A stretch of 13,254 nucleotides of DNA from VBKO01 sp036393835 (GCA_036393835.1 DASWGI010000023.1:1-13254); one strand, 5' to 3'. Shown: positions 1 to 8,574, counted from the stretch's first letter. Notes: generated from the sequence alone by a model not told the origin. Numbers and translations are program-made.

Positions 1-447
1 GTCCGGAAGCTTGCGCACCACGGTCGGAACCGACGGCTGCGGTGAAACACGCGCGACCAGCTCTTCAATCTCGCGCTTCGACTTGCCGGCCGCCTCCGCC
101 AATACTTTGCTTTGGTTGTCGGTAGTCAGGTGCGGCGCGAGCAAGCGCAATCCGGTCAGGTGCACCTGCCCCGAGCGGACCACCTCCACGATCACCGGCA
201 AGCGTCGTGCGGCGCGGGCGAGATGGATCCGGCTGTAGGCGGCGTCCTCGGAAAAGCCGAGCTCGCCGACGCAGAAGGCGAACATCGAGGAGAACGCCCG
301 GTCGAGGTAGAGCCTCCGCTCGTCGATCTCGCCGAGATAGACGAGAAGCTCCGCGTCCACCCCTCGCGATTTGTGCACGAGCTCTCGCGTGGCGGAAAGG
401 AGGTCGGAGGAGCTGAGCGATTCGACGACAGTTCGTGAGTTGATCAT
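1..447 (-). CDS. HNH endonuclease-family protein, N-terminal part (runs off left edge)
   Basis: An open frame on the minus strand starts at the ATG at 447-445 and continues without a stop for 149 codons to the left edge, so only the N-terminal part is visible. The start reads MINSRTVVESLSSSDLLSAT; later stretches include KSRGVDAELLVYLGEIDERR, FCVGELGFSEDAAYSRIHLA and LTGLRLLAPHL. From memory this is the helical N-terminal region (DUF222-like) of a family of HNH-motif proteins common in myxobacterial and related soil genomes. In that family the HNH nuclease motif lies near the C-terminus, which here would be outside the window, so nuclease activity cannot be confirmed. No strong ribosome binding site precedes the ATG. 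The frame has amphipathic, protein-like composition, whereas the overlapping frames are Arg-rich shadows. Its role is unknown; such genes are often multicopy and mobile-like. It has no evident link to the lipid locus. Confidence 0.72.
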   Translation of the reverse strand, partial: MINSRTVVESLSSSDLLSATRELVHKSRGVDAELLVYLGEIDERRLYLDRAFSSMFAFCVGELGFSEDAAYSRIHLARAARRLPVIVEVVRSGQVHLTGLRLLAPHLTTDNQSKVLAEAAGKSKREIEELVARVSPQPSVPTVVRKLPD

Positions 448-700
448 GTGGTGGTCGTAGCATGCTGTTTTTCGGAGCTCTCCGGCCGCCGTGCGCACGC
501 GCTGCAGGGCAGGCAGACCTATGAGGAGGACCCGGCCGGAACGGTCGCTCTCCACGCGTCCCCGGCAGCTAGAGAACCCTTTCCCTGATGCTGGCGGGCC
601 GTCTTCAAAACTGAGCGCCAGAACCTGTCAATCAGAAACGAACCGCATACGTAACTTGTCCGATGGGGCGGCGCGACCCCGATGAGGGGTGGTTCAGTGC

Positions 701-717
701 AACGGGTTCAACTCGTT
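701..717. repeat. 17-bp near-palindrome beside the IS relic
   Basis: AACGGGTT, C, AACTCGTT forms an inverted repeat with 7 of 8 arm positions paired, directly abutting the IS-end relic. It could be a small hairpin or an operator-like site. It is not near any gene start, so no function is assigned. Confidence 0.35.
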
Positions 718-741
718 CCGGGACGGGACGCAATGCGTTAA
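718..741 (+). repeat. Solitary copy of the IS right end plus target site
   Basis: The bases CCGGGACGGGACGCA at 718-732, then AT, then GCGTTA at 735-740, match the right end of the complete IS and its adjacent target duplication (11438-11460), differing only at the two middle bases (AT here, CC there). The similarity spans both the element tip and the 11-bp target, here ACGCAATGCGT, which again has palindromic ACGC/GCGT arms. Inward of the tip the match fades to scattered identity. No opposite end or transposase remnant is visible nearby. It is probably a decayed relic of a related element. Confidence 0.55.
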
Positions 742-1032
742 AAGAGCGGGACGGCCGCCGCTCCAAGCGGGCGCTCGTCGGCGGCGGAGGTGCCGGCGGG
801 TTCACGCGATCCATGTCATGGCATCCGAGCCCGAATCGACGGGCTTCTCGTCGCGAGCGACGCAGCAACCCTGGCCGCACCCCTGTCGTTCGAGTTGAGC
901 TCCTCTGTTGGCGTTGAGCGCTCGACACTCACCCCGAAAAGCAACGGAGACCCATGGTGGTTTGTCCTCGGAGGCGGAATCCGATGAGGACGCTCGAACG
1001 CTCCGCGCGAACGAACGTGGTGGACTTCACAA

Positions 1033-1548
1033 CTAGTCTCGGCGGTTACTCGTGAGCCATTCCTTTGGATTCCACCCCACCGCTCGTGCCCCGACGGTCG
1101 GCAATTCGAACGAGCCGTCAGCTACCTGAAGCAGGAGCAGCAGCCGCCGGCCGAACAGCAGGTGGCGCCGCGAAGCGTTCTCCACGATGTCTGCGATGTT
1201 CCAGGCGAGATCGGCATCGCGCTTCGCAAAGCTCTCGAAATTCCGGATGACGATGGCGCGCCCGCCATCGTGATTCACCGCGACATCCGATAGGCAGTCG
1301 CTCAATGCGCTAAGGTTCGCGCCGTACCAGTCCGGGAAATCCAGGGCTGCCGCAAACGCGGAATGTAGATTCCTGGACGATGTCCAAGCTCCGGCATCGA
1401 GCTCGTCGATCACGTACCCGAGCCGCCGCAGTTCATCAACGTCTTCGGCCAGAACTGTCCCGCGGCGGTAGAGGACGACGGCGCTGCTCTGGAGAAGGCG
1501 GTAGTCGAGGCGACCAAGATCTTCGGGCGTGTCAGAAAAGGCGGCCAT
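1033..1548 (-). CDS. Barstar-family protein (ribonuclease inhibitor-like)
   Basis: The 171-residue product carries the barstar (barnase inhibitor) signature at about residues 64-90: a helix (SAFAAALD) followed by FPDWYGANLSALSDCLSDV. This corresponds to the 'FPxYYGxNxDALxDCL' helix by which barstar binds and blocks its ribonuclease. The C-terminal half contains a beta-strand-like stretch (GRAIVIRNFESF) and a hydrophobic run (LLFGRRLLLLLQVAD) typical of longer family members. Barstar itself is about 90 residues; the first 60 residues here are an extension seen in many homologues. The ATG at 1548 lies 15 nt downstream of the polyketide synthase stop on the same strand, with only a weak GGGG in front, so translation may depend on readthrough transcription from the synthase. 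No cognate barnase-type ribonuclease is visible in the window. Known relatives act as immunity proteins in toxin systems; its role here is unknown. Confidence 0.75.
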   Translation of the reverse strand: MAAFSDTPEDLGRLDYRLLQSSAVVLYRRGTVLAEDVDELRRLGYVIDELDAGAWTSSRNLHSAFAAALDFPDWYGANLSALSDCLSDVAVNHDGGRAIVIRNFESFAKRDADLAWNIADIVENASRRHLLFGRRLLLLLQVADGSFELPTVGARAVGWNPKEWLTSNRRD

Positions 1549-1563
1549 ACCCCGACAGTAGTA

Positions 1564-4500
1564 CTAGACCGAGCCGGTCTGCAGCTCGCCGCCCTCCGCG
1601 CGGACCCGGGCGATCTCCTCCGCCAGCACCTCGATGGTCTCGCGGATCTGCTGCTCGGTGTGCGTCGAGGTGACGAAGAAGCGCAGGCGCGCGGCCGTCT
1701 CCTCGACTGCCGGGTAGAGGATGGGCTGCACGTTGATGCCGCGCTGCCGCAGCGCCTCGCTGACCTGGAGGCTGTGCAGCGAGTTGCCCAGGATGGCGGG
1801 CACCACCGCGCTGCCGCCGGCGAACCCGGTGTCGATGCCCCGCTCGCGCGCGACCTTGAGGAACAGCGCGCTCCGCTCGCGCAGCCGCTGCACCTTTTCC
1901 GGGTGCGCCTGCATCTGGCGCAGCGCCTCGAGCGCCGCCGCCGCGTTGGCCGGCGAGATGCCCACGCTGTAGACGAACCCGGGCACCGTGTACTTGAGGA
2001 AGTTCACCAGCGTCTTCGAGCCGGCCACGTACCCGCCGCAGGAGGCGAGCGACTTGGACATGGTCCCCATCCACAGGTCCACGTCGGTCCGCTCGATCCG
2101 GTGGTGCTCGCCCACCCCGCGGCCGGTCTCGCCCAGCACGCCGATGGAGTGCGCCTCGTCGACCAGCAGCAGCGCCTTGTACTTCTTCTTCAGCTCGACG
2201 AACTGGGGCATCGGCGTGATGTCGCCGTCCATGCTGTAGACGCCCTCGACGGCGATCAGCACGCGCCGGTAGTGCGGGCGGAGCTGGGCCAGCTGCTTCT
2301 CCAGCGCCTCGAAGTCGTTGTGCGGGAACGGGCGGCGCTTGGCCCCGGAGAGCTTGGAGCCGCCCAGGATGCAGTCGTGCGCCAGCGAGTCGTGCAGGAT
2401 GAGGTCCTGCGGACCCATCAGGTGCCCGATCACCGTCACGAACACGCCGTGGCCGGACACAGTGACGATCGCGTCCTCGCAACCCAGGAAGCGCGCCAGC
2501 TCCTGCTCCAGCTCGCGGTGCAGCGGTTTCTCGCCGCTCGCCACGCGGCTGGCGGACACGCTGGTCCCGTAGCGCTCCACCGCCTCCTGCGCCGCGCGGC
2601 TTACCTGGGGGTCGCCGGAGAGGCCCAGGTAGTTGTAGCTCGACCAGTTGATCATCGTGCGGCCGCCGATCACCGAGGTGTCGTTGGTGACCCGCTCGTG
2701 CACGTTGAAATACGGGTTCTTCAGGCCGAAGGCCGCCACGAGGCCCAGCCGCTGCTCCAGCTCCTGCACCTCCGGGAACTGCTCGATGCGGTAGCTGGCC
2801 TCGTCGACTGCGCGGCTTGCAGCTCGCGGCTCGCGGCTCGCGGCAAGGGCGGCGGGGACCGCTGGCACCGAGGTGGGAATCGGGGTCGAGGTCGCGGTGG
2901 AGGTCGTGGCCGAGCTCGACGTCGAGGTCGCGACGTAGGCCGGCTTGCCGCCCGGTCCGCGGGCTCGCAGGAACCTCGGGTCGCGGTGCCGGAACTCGCC
3001 TTCCACGCCGCGGGCCACGGCCAGCACGCGGCCGTCGCGGGACTGGAGCACGATGCTGCCGCGCACCGCCTCGCCCGCGGACTGCTCCAGGGTGAGCGTC
3101 GCCCGCAGAGGTCCTTCGGGGAGCGGCCCGACCTGGACGTACTCCTGGATCCCGATCGGGAAGCCGGCCCGCTGCAGCTGCGTCCACGCCCAGTAGGCGG
3201 CGAGCTGGAACGCGCCGTCGAGCGCCAGCGGATCGACCGCCCACGCCGTCCGGCGCGGCTCGCGGATCCAGTCGGCCGGGCGGCTGGTCTTCACCCATCC
3301 GACGATGCCGCCCGGCGTGACCTGCTCGATCTCCACGATCGCGCGCAGCCGCGGGCCGTGGAAGGTGTAACCGTCGTAGAACTCGTCGAGCGCGAGCGGC
3401 AGCTGCGCGTACGCTTTGGGCGCCGCCGCCGGCGCCGCCGAGGCGAGCGCGGGAGCCACGTCGGCGCCGACGGTGGCGAACCCGACGTAGCTGGGGACGC
3501 GCGCAGGCTTGCCGTCGGCGGACGCGGCGAGGCTCACCGCCAGCTCCGCCTGCGGCCGCGCGTCGCCGCGCACCGTCACCGCGAGCTGCGCGGCGGTCAC
3601 GATGCGCACCGGCTGCTTGAGCTGGAAATCGCGGACCAGGATGGGCGATCCGGCCCCGCCGGTCGCTTCCAGCGCCGCCGCCGCCACCGCGTCCAGCGCC
3701 GAGGCGAGAGGCAGGACGGGCTGCCCGGCGAGCTGGTGGTCGTCGAGGTAGACGTGGTCGCTCCGCGTCACGGCCATGCGCACGCGGTGCGCGGTGCGGC
3801 GCTCGGGCCGGGCCGTCGCGAGGAGCACCGGGCCGGAGGCGCCCGCCTGCAGCGCGGAGAGCAGCGCCTGCTCTCCGGTGCGGTCGTCGATGAACGGGAC
3901 GCCCTGCTCCGCGAGCGCTGCCCGGGCGAATCCCGGGATGCGCGCGACCATCGCGGTGCCTGACCAAGGCGGGTACTCCAGCGCCAGCGCGCGCAGTCCG
4001 GGCCGCAGCGAAGGCAGGAGCTGAGCGGCGCGCGAGAGCGCCGCGTTCGCCGCGGAGTAGTCCACCTGCCCGGCGTTCCCGAATCGGCCCGCCCACGAGG
4101 AGACCAGCACCGCCGCCCGCAGCGGATCCCGGGCGGTCGCGGCGAGCACGTTGGAGAGGCCCGTCAGCTTGGGTGCGAGCACGCGCAGGACGGCGTCGTC
4201 GTCCTTCGCGGCGGCGGGCCCGTCCTCGGCCACGCCGGCCGCGTGCACCAGCGCCGTGAAAGCGCCCAGCTCGGCACGCGCCGCGTCGAGCGCGGCGCCG
4301 GCGGGAGCGGTCACGTCCCACTGCACGTAGACGGCGCGGCCGCCGGCGGCGCGCACCGACGAGAGGGTCGCCTCGACCTTCGCGTCGGGCGCCCTGCGCC
4401 CGACCAGCGCGAACGCGCATCCCGAGCCGGCCAGCGCGGTGGCGAGCCTGGCGCCGACGCCGCGCGCGCCGCCCGTCACCAGGACCACGTCGTCCGAGCT

Positions 4501-7500
4501 AAAAGAAAGCGGCTCTCCCGGCTGCGCGGGTGCGAAGTCCGGTTCGTACCGGCGGCCGCCGCGCAGGCCCACTTCCGGCGTAGCGTTGCCGGATCGCAGC
4601 TCGGCGGCGAGGGCCTCGGCCATCGCTTCGGCCCCGTCGGCGGGATCGAGATCGACGGCCTTGATCAGCTCGTCCGTCCGTTCGCGCGCGAGCGCCTTGG
4701 CGTGCCCCGCCAGCGCGGCGCCGAGCAGGGTGCCGGCCGCGGTCCCGAGCTTTCCGTCCTGCGCCGTCGCCACCACGAAAGCGCCCGGATACGTGCGCGC
4801 CAGCCGCTGGGACCAGAGGAGCGGCTCCCACGAGCCCGCTCCGTCCAGCGACGGGCCGGGCACGAGGCCCGCGAGGTGGATGACCGCGCCGATCCCGGCG
4901 ACGGGCGCGGCGGCCGGCGCCGCGAGGTCGGCGATGACGACCGAGTGCCCCAGCCGGGTCAGGCGACGGGACAGGGCGTCCGCCACGCCCAGCTGGTCGC
5001 GGGTGATCAGCACGCGCTCGGGCAGCGGGTCCTCCGCGGGCGCGGCGCTGGCGAGCGGGGCCTCCGCGGCGAGCGGCGCGAAGCACAGCAGCTCCGGTCC
5101 TGCGTCGGCCAGCGCGCCGAGCGCCGCGGACAGCATCGGCTCGGCGGGAGCGGAGCGCGGGCCGGCAAGCGCGGAGGCGACGTGGTCGATCAGGTGCTGC
5201 ACCGTCGTCTCCGGGCCGAGGAGCGTGCGCGGCAAGCCGCCGATGCCAGGCCACGCTTTCTGGATGTCCCCGTCCAGCTCGACCGTCATGAGGGAGTCGA
5301 AGCCCAGCTCGCCGGCGAGCGTCTGCGAGGTCTTGAGCGCCTCGACGGGGAAGGCGCTGATGCGGGAGACGAAGCCGAGGATCTGGCGGGCGATGTCGGA
5401 GGTGTCGGTCTGCGGCTCGCGGTCGAAGGAAGGGGTCGAGGTCGCGGTCGTAGTCGAGGTCGCGGTCGAGGTCCCGGTCGAGGTCGCGTTCGAGGTCGCG
5501 TTCGAGGTCGGGATCGCGGTCGCCGCGATGGCGCTCCGCACTTCCGCGGGAACCGCCACCCCTCGCTGCGCCAGGGCTTCGGCTTGCTGCTGCAGCACCT
5601 TGGCCTGCGTCTGCAGCAGCGCGATCTGCTCGCGGAACAGCGCGACCAGCGGGTCCATGTCGGCTCCATTCTGCAGCGGGACGGGGGCCGCGAGGGCCAG
5701 CGGCTCGGACGAGGAGGGCTGCCGCTCGACCGCCCAGTACGGCTGGGTCTCGATCGGCGTCGGCGGCAGCGTGACGAGCTGCGCATCGCGGCCCTCGAAC
5801 AGCGCCAGCGGCTCGAGAGGGATGCCGAGGGTCCAGAGGAGCCCTATGGCCTGCGCGAATCCGGCCAGGCCGTCGTCGTCGCGTCCAGCCAGGCCGAGCT
5901 GCGCGATGCGCTGCTCGGGCGGGAGGCTGGCCTTGGCGAAGGCGGAGAGCGTGGTCCCGGAGCCGACGTTCAGCCACACGCGCCCGCCTTCGGCGGCCGC
6001 GCGCTGGAGCGCCTCGACGAAGTCGACCGGGGCGGCGGCGTGCTCGACCCAGATGCGCCGGATCTCCTCCGGGCCCGTGGGGTAGGGCGCGGCCGTGATG
6101 CCGCTGATCACCGGGACTTCGGGCGCGCGCACCGGGACCTGGGCCACCAGCTCGCGCATCGCCCCGGCCACGTCCGCCAGGAGCGGCGAGTGGAACGCGC
6201 GCGATACCTCGAGCGGCGTGACCTTCACGCCCCGCGCCTCCAGGGCCGCCGACGCACGGCGGACGGCCTCGGTGGTGCCGGAGACGACCGTCTGCCCGGG
6301 ATGATTCAGGTTGGCGACCACCGCGCCGTCGATCCCGCGGAGCGCCTCGCGGACGGTGCCCGGATCGGCGGCGGCACTGGCCATGACGCCTGGATCGGCG
6401 AGCCGCAGGCCGACCATCGCCAGGCCGCGGCGCGCGACCAGGCGCAGGCAGTCCTCGTCGGACAGGACTCCGGCCGCGGCCGCCGCGGCGAACTCGCCCA
6501 GGCTGTGCCCGAGCACCACGTCCGGGGCCACGCCCATGCGGCGGAGGACCGCGTGCAGGGCGAGCCCGACGGCGGCCATGGCGGGCTGGCAGACCTGCGT
6601 CTGCATGAGCCTGCGCTCGGCCTCGGGGCCGCCGCTTGCCGGATACAAATACGAACGGAGCGTGCCGCCCAGCGCGGCGTGCAGCTCCGCGCCGAGGGCC
6701 TCGTCGAGGCGGTCCAAGGCCTCGCGGAAAGCCGGGATCTGCTCGTACAGCTCGCGCAGCAACCCGACCTTCTGGGCGCCTTGCCCCGGGAAGAGCAGCG
6801 CCAGCCCGCGCTGGGCGAACGGCCCCTGGGCGAACGCGACGCCCGGCGCGATGTGCACGGGCCCGTGCGCCTCGGGCTCGGCGTCGGGCGTGGGCGGGGG
6901 CATCTCCGCCTCCCGCGCTTCGAGCGCGGGCGCGGCCGCCTCGAGGCGGTCGCGGAGCTGCGCGAACGACTCCGCCGTGACGGCCAGGCGCGCGGCGCCG
7001 TGGGCGCGAGCGGCGAGCGTGCGCGCCACGTCCGCGGCGGTCGCGCCTTCCTGCTCGAGCCGCGCGAGCGCCCCTGCCAGCTCGCGCGCATGTCGCGCGA
7101 CCAGCCCCGGCCGCGAAGCCGCGACGAGGAACAGCTCGGCGCGGCGCTGCGCCGGCCGTGTGCGCCGGGCGAGCACCTGCTCCGGGCGCGGGGCCTCCTC
7201 CAGCACCATGTGCGCGTTGGTCCCGCCGAATCCGAACGAGCTGACCGCCGCGCGGCGGGGATGGCCGTCGCGCGCTTCCCAGGGGGTCGCGGAGCGCGGC
7301 AGGAAGAACGGACCGTCGCCCAGCCCCAGCTTCGGGTTCTGCTCGGTCACCGAGGGCTGCGGCGGAAGCGTGCGGTGGTGCAGGGCCAGGGAGGCCTTGA
7401 TCAGCCCGGCCATGCCGGCGGCGGACATGGTGTGGCCGATGTTCGCCTTCACCGAGCCGAGCGCGGTGCGCGCGCCGTCGCGGGGCGTCCAGCCCTGCTC

Positions 7501-8574
7501 GCGGAACAGCTCCGCCAGCGCGCCCACCTCGACGACGTCGCCCACGGTGGTGGCCGTCCCGTGCGCCTCGACGTAGCCGACCGACTGCGGCGGGACGCCG
7601 GCGTCCTCGTAGGCCAGGCGGAGCGCCTCGAGCTGGCCGCCCTGCCGGGGCGTCATCGGGCCTTCGCTGCGGCCGTCGTTGTTGCACGCCGATCCCCGGA
7701 TCAGCGCATAGATGCGGTCGCCGTCGCGCTCGGCGTCCTCGCGCCGCTTGAGGATGACCGCGCCGACTCCTTCGCCCATCACGAACCCGTCCGCCTTGGC
7801 GTCGAACGGCCGGCACTCGCCCGTGCGGGAGATCGCGCCGATGCGCGAGAAGCTGACCAGGTTGTCGGGCAGCAGGTTGAGGTAGACGCCGCCGGCGACC
7901 GCCACGTCGATCTGGCCGGCGCGCAGGTTCAGCACCGCCTGGTGCGTCGCGACCAGCGCGGACGAGCACGCCGCGTCCACTGAGAGCGCCGGGCCGCCGA
8001 GGTCGAACTGCTGCGCCACGGTCGCCGCGGTCATGTTGAGCAGGTTTCCCGGCATGCTGAACGCGCGCACCGGGGTGACGTCCTGCACCAGCGCCTCGAG
8101 CGCGCGCGCGGCGTCGGGGTCGGGCTTGCGCCCGAACTGCCCGTCGAGCATCTGCAGCGCGCGCAGTCGGCTGAGGTGCATCTCCTTGTACTCGCTGACC
8201 GAGGCGCCGACGAACACGCCCGCGCGGCGGCGCGGGAACGGCTTGCGCTCCCAGCCGGCGTCCTGCAGCGCGCAGCGCACCACGTCGAGCAGGAGCCGGT
8301 GCTGCGGGTCGGTCACCTGCACGCGGCGCGGCGCCAAGCCGAAGTGCAGCGCCCCGAACTCGCGGATCTCGGCGTCCTCCAAGTAGGCGCCCCGGCCGAT
8401 GTAGGCCTTGTCGGGCGTCCGCAGCGAGTCGTCGAGGAAGACCCGAGCGTGGTTCCAGCGAGATGGGGGGACGTCGCGGAACGCGACTGCCCCGCTCCGG
8501 ATCAGATCCCAGTAGGACAGGGGGTCGCGCGCCTGCGGGAACCTGCAACCCAGTCCGACGATCGCGATGTCCAA
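1564..8574 (-). CDS. Type I polyketide synthase (KS-AT-ACP-KR-DH) fused to a serine palmitoyltransferase-like alpha-oxoamine synthase
   Basis: This is a 2336-residue cytosolic megasynthase. KS, residues 1-430: Cys203 in DAACSSAL, His338 in EAHGTAT and His381 in NIGHT form a complete triad. AT, about 590-900: Ser691 in GHSLG, with RAFHS fitting malonyl-CoA. Coiled-coil-like Gln/Leu segment near 975-1000, then a Thr/Ser linker. ACP with Ser1094 in GFDSL. KR, structural half from about 1200, catalytic half from about 1360: TGGARGVG, VSSWAG, Tyr1506 and Asn in YSAAN. DH with His1613 in HQLAGQPVLP and Asp1786 in LDGAFQ. No enoylreductase and no thioesterase. From about 1950, a PLP alpha-oxoamine synthase: His2042 (SGHG), Asp2139 and His2142 (DEAHS), Lys2174 (TMSKS). 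It should extend an acyl-ACP-derived chain with malonyl units to a 2-enoyl thioester, then release it by condensation with an amino acid and loss of CO2. The TTG start at 8574 is chosen for its GGAGG; a GTG at 8628 is the alternative. The amino acid and number of cycles cannot be read. Confidence 0.93.
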   Translation of the reverse strand: MDIAIVGLGCRFPQARDPLSYWDLIRSGAVAFRDVPPSRWNHARVFLDDSLRTPDKAYIGRGAYLEDAEIREFGALHFGLAPRRVQVTDPQHRLLLDVVRCALQDAGWERKPFPRRRAGVFVGASVSEYKEMHLSRLRALQMLDGQFGRKPDPDAARALEALVQDVTPVRAFSMPGNLLNMTAATVAQQFDLGGPALSVDAACSSALVATHQAVLNLRAGQIDVAVAGGVYLNLLPDNLVSFSRIGAISRTGECRPFDAKADGFVMGEGVGAVILKRREDAERDGDRIYALIRGSACNNDGRSEGPMTPRQGGQLEALRLAYEDAGVPPQSVGYVEAHGTATTVGDVVEVGALAELFREQGWTPRDGARTALGSVKANIGHTMSAAGMAGLIKASLALHHRTLPPQPSVTEQNPKLGLGDGPFFLPRSATPWEARDGHPRRAAVSSFGFGGTNAHMVLEEAPRPEQVLARRTRPAQRRAELFLVAASRPGLVARHARELAGALARLEQEGATAADVARTLAARAHGAARLAVTAESFAQLRDRLEAAAPALEAREAEMPPPTPDAEPEAHGPVHIAPGVAFAQGPFAQRGLALLFPGQGAQKVGLLRELYEQIPAFREALDRLDEALGAELHAALGGTLRSYLYPASGGPEAERRLMQTQVCQPAMAAVGLALHAVLRRMGVAPDVVLGHSLGEFAAAAAAGVLSDEDCLRLVARRGLAMVGLRLADPGVMASAAADPGTVREALRGIDGAVVANLNHPGQTVVSGTTEAVRRASAALEARGVKVTPLEVSRAFHSPLLADVAGAMRELVAQVPVRAPEVPVISGITAAPYPTGPEEIRRIWVEHAAAPVDFVEALQRAAAEGGRVWLNVGSGTTLSAFAKASLPPEQRIAQLGLAGRDDDGLAGFAQAIGLLWTLGIPLEPLALFEGRDAQLVTLPPTPIETQPYWAVERQPSSSEPLALAAPVPLQNGADMDPLVALFREQIALLQTQAKVLQQQAEALAQRGVAVPAEVRSAIAATAIPTSNATSNATSTGTSTATSTTTATSTPSFDREPQTDTSDIARQILGFVSRISAFPVEALKTSQTLAGELGFDSLMTVELDGDIQKAWPGIGGLPRTLLGPETTVQHLIDHVASALAGPRSAPAEPMLSAALGALADAGPELLCFAPLAAEAPLASAAPAEDPLPERVLITRDQLGVADALSRRLTRLGHSVVIADLAAPAAAPVAGIGAVIHLAGLVPGPSLDGAGSWEPLLWSQRLARTYPGAFVVATAQDGKLGTAAGTLLGAALAGHAKALARERTDELIKAVDLDPADGAEAMAEALAAELRSGNATPEVGLRGGRRYEPDFAPAQPGEPLSFSSDDVVLVTGGARGVGARLATALAGSGCAFALVGRRAPDAKVEATLSSVRAAGGRAVYVQWDVTAPAGAALDAARAELGAFTALVHAAGVAEDGPAAAKDDDAVLRVLAPKLTGLSNVLAATARDPLRAAVLVSSWAGRFGNAGQVDYSAANAALSRAAQLLPSLRPGLRALALEYPPWSGTAMVARIPGFARAALAEQGVPFIDDRTGEQALLSALQAGASGPVLLATARPERRTAHRVRMAVTRSDHVYLDDHQLAGQPVLPLASALDAVAAAALEATGGAGSPILVRDFQLKQPVRIVTAAQLAVTVRGDARPQAELAVSLAASADGKPARVPSYVGFATVGADVAPALASAAPAAAPKAYAQLPLALDEFYDGYTFHGPRLRAIVEIEQVTPGGIVGWVKTSRPADWIREPRRTAWAVDPLALDGAFQLAAYWAWTQLQRAGFPIGIQEYVQVGPLPEGPLRATLTLEQSAGEAVRGSIVLQSRDGRVLAVARGVEGEFRHRDPRFLRARGPGGKPAYVATSTSSSATTSTATSTPIPTSVPAVPAALAASREPRAASRAVDEASYRIEQFPEVQELEQRLGLVAAFGLKNPYFNVHERVTNDTSVIGGRTMINWSSYNYLGLSGDPQVSRAAQEAVERYGTSVSASRVASGEKPLHRELEQELARFLGCEDAIVTVSGHGVFVTVIGHLMGPQDLILHDSLAHDCILGGSKLSGAKRRPFPHNDFEALEKQLAQLRPHYRRVLIAVEGVYSMDGDITPMPQFVELKKKYKALLLVDEAHSIGVLGETGRGVGEHHRIERTDVDLWMGTMSKSLASCGGYVAGSKTLVNFLKYTVPGFVYSVGISPANAAAALEALRQMQAHPEKVQRLRERSALFLKVARERGIDTGFAGGSAVVPAILGNSLHSLQVSEALRQRGINVQPILYPAVEETAARLRFFVTSTHTEQQIRETIEVLAEEIARVRAEGGELQTGSV
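2885..2932 (-). repeat. Second copy of the 12-nt repeat, linker before the oxoamine synthase domain
   Basis: Four units of the same 12-mer, two exact (2885-2896 and 2921-2932) and two diverged, encode a Thr/Ser linker (ATSTSSSATTSTATST) at about residues 1882-1897. A heptamer array (GCTCGCG, three copies, 2822-2842) follows within the next 100 bases and encodes part of an Ala/Ser/Arg linker leading into the PLP domain. Confidence 0.8.
5435..5512 (-). repeat. 12-nt tandem repeat encoding a Thr/Ser linker before the ACP domain
   Basis: About six imperfect copies of the 12-mer GTCGAGGTCGCG (plus-strand reading) encode a Thr/Ser/Ala-rich linker of the type TSNATSNATSTGTSTATS at about residues 1021-1047 of the synthase, between the coiled-coil-like segment and the ACP. 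Most copies differ only at positions 1 or 10. Confidence 0.85.

Larger units (their letters stand above)
448..1032. other. Non-coding stretch with an IS-end relic
   Basis: No convincing gene lies in these 585 bases; the small open frames are Arg/Ser/Pro-rich shadows. The stretch holds the relic of an insertion-sequence end at 718-741, with a near-palindrome beside it at 701-717. A weak hairpin at 964-991 (arms GTCCTC and GAGGAC) could sit at the 3' end of the barstar transcript, but it has no U-tract. I recognise no tRNA or other RNA gene. Confidence 0.6.

Noticed and set aside
65..463. Open frame on the minus strand at the left edge and another at 112-438 on the plus strand.
   Set aside because: Both are Arg-rich shadows. 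The adjacent minus-strand frame starting at 447 gives the HNH-family sequence and stays open to the edge.
964..991. Hairpin (GTCCTC/GAGGAC) as a terminator for the barstar gene.
   Set aside because: The loop is long, the stem is only 6 bp and no U-tract follows; listed only as a remark in the non-coding stretch.
1033..1548. Barstar plus PKS read as a toxin-immunity or polymorphic-toxin system.
   Set aside because: There is no secreted toxin, ribonuclease domain or delivery signal in the window; the synthase is a plain biosynthetic enzyme.
1532..4420. A 962-codon frame on the same strand as the PKS, overlapping its 3' part.
   Set aside because: It is a frame-shifted shadow of the DH, KR and oxoamine synthase region, Arg/Gly-rich and without motifs.
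5435..5512. Tandem 12-nt repeats that could suggest a CRISPR array or iteron-type origin.
   Set aside because: The units are contiguous with no spacers, in frame inside the PKS gene, and encode a Thr/Ser linker.
4243..7983. A very long open frame (over 1200 codons) on the plus strand opposite the PKS, with others on both strands.
   Set aside because: GC-rich coding DNA often leaves open antisense frames. The translation is Arg/Gly/Ala/His-rich with no recognisable domain, while the minus-strand frame has complete catalytic motifs throughout.
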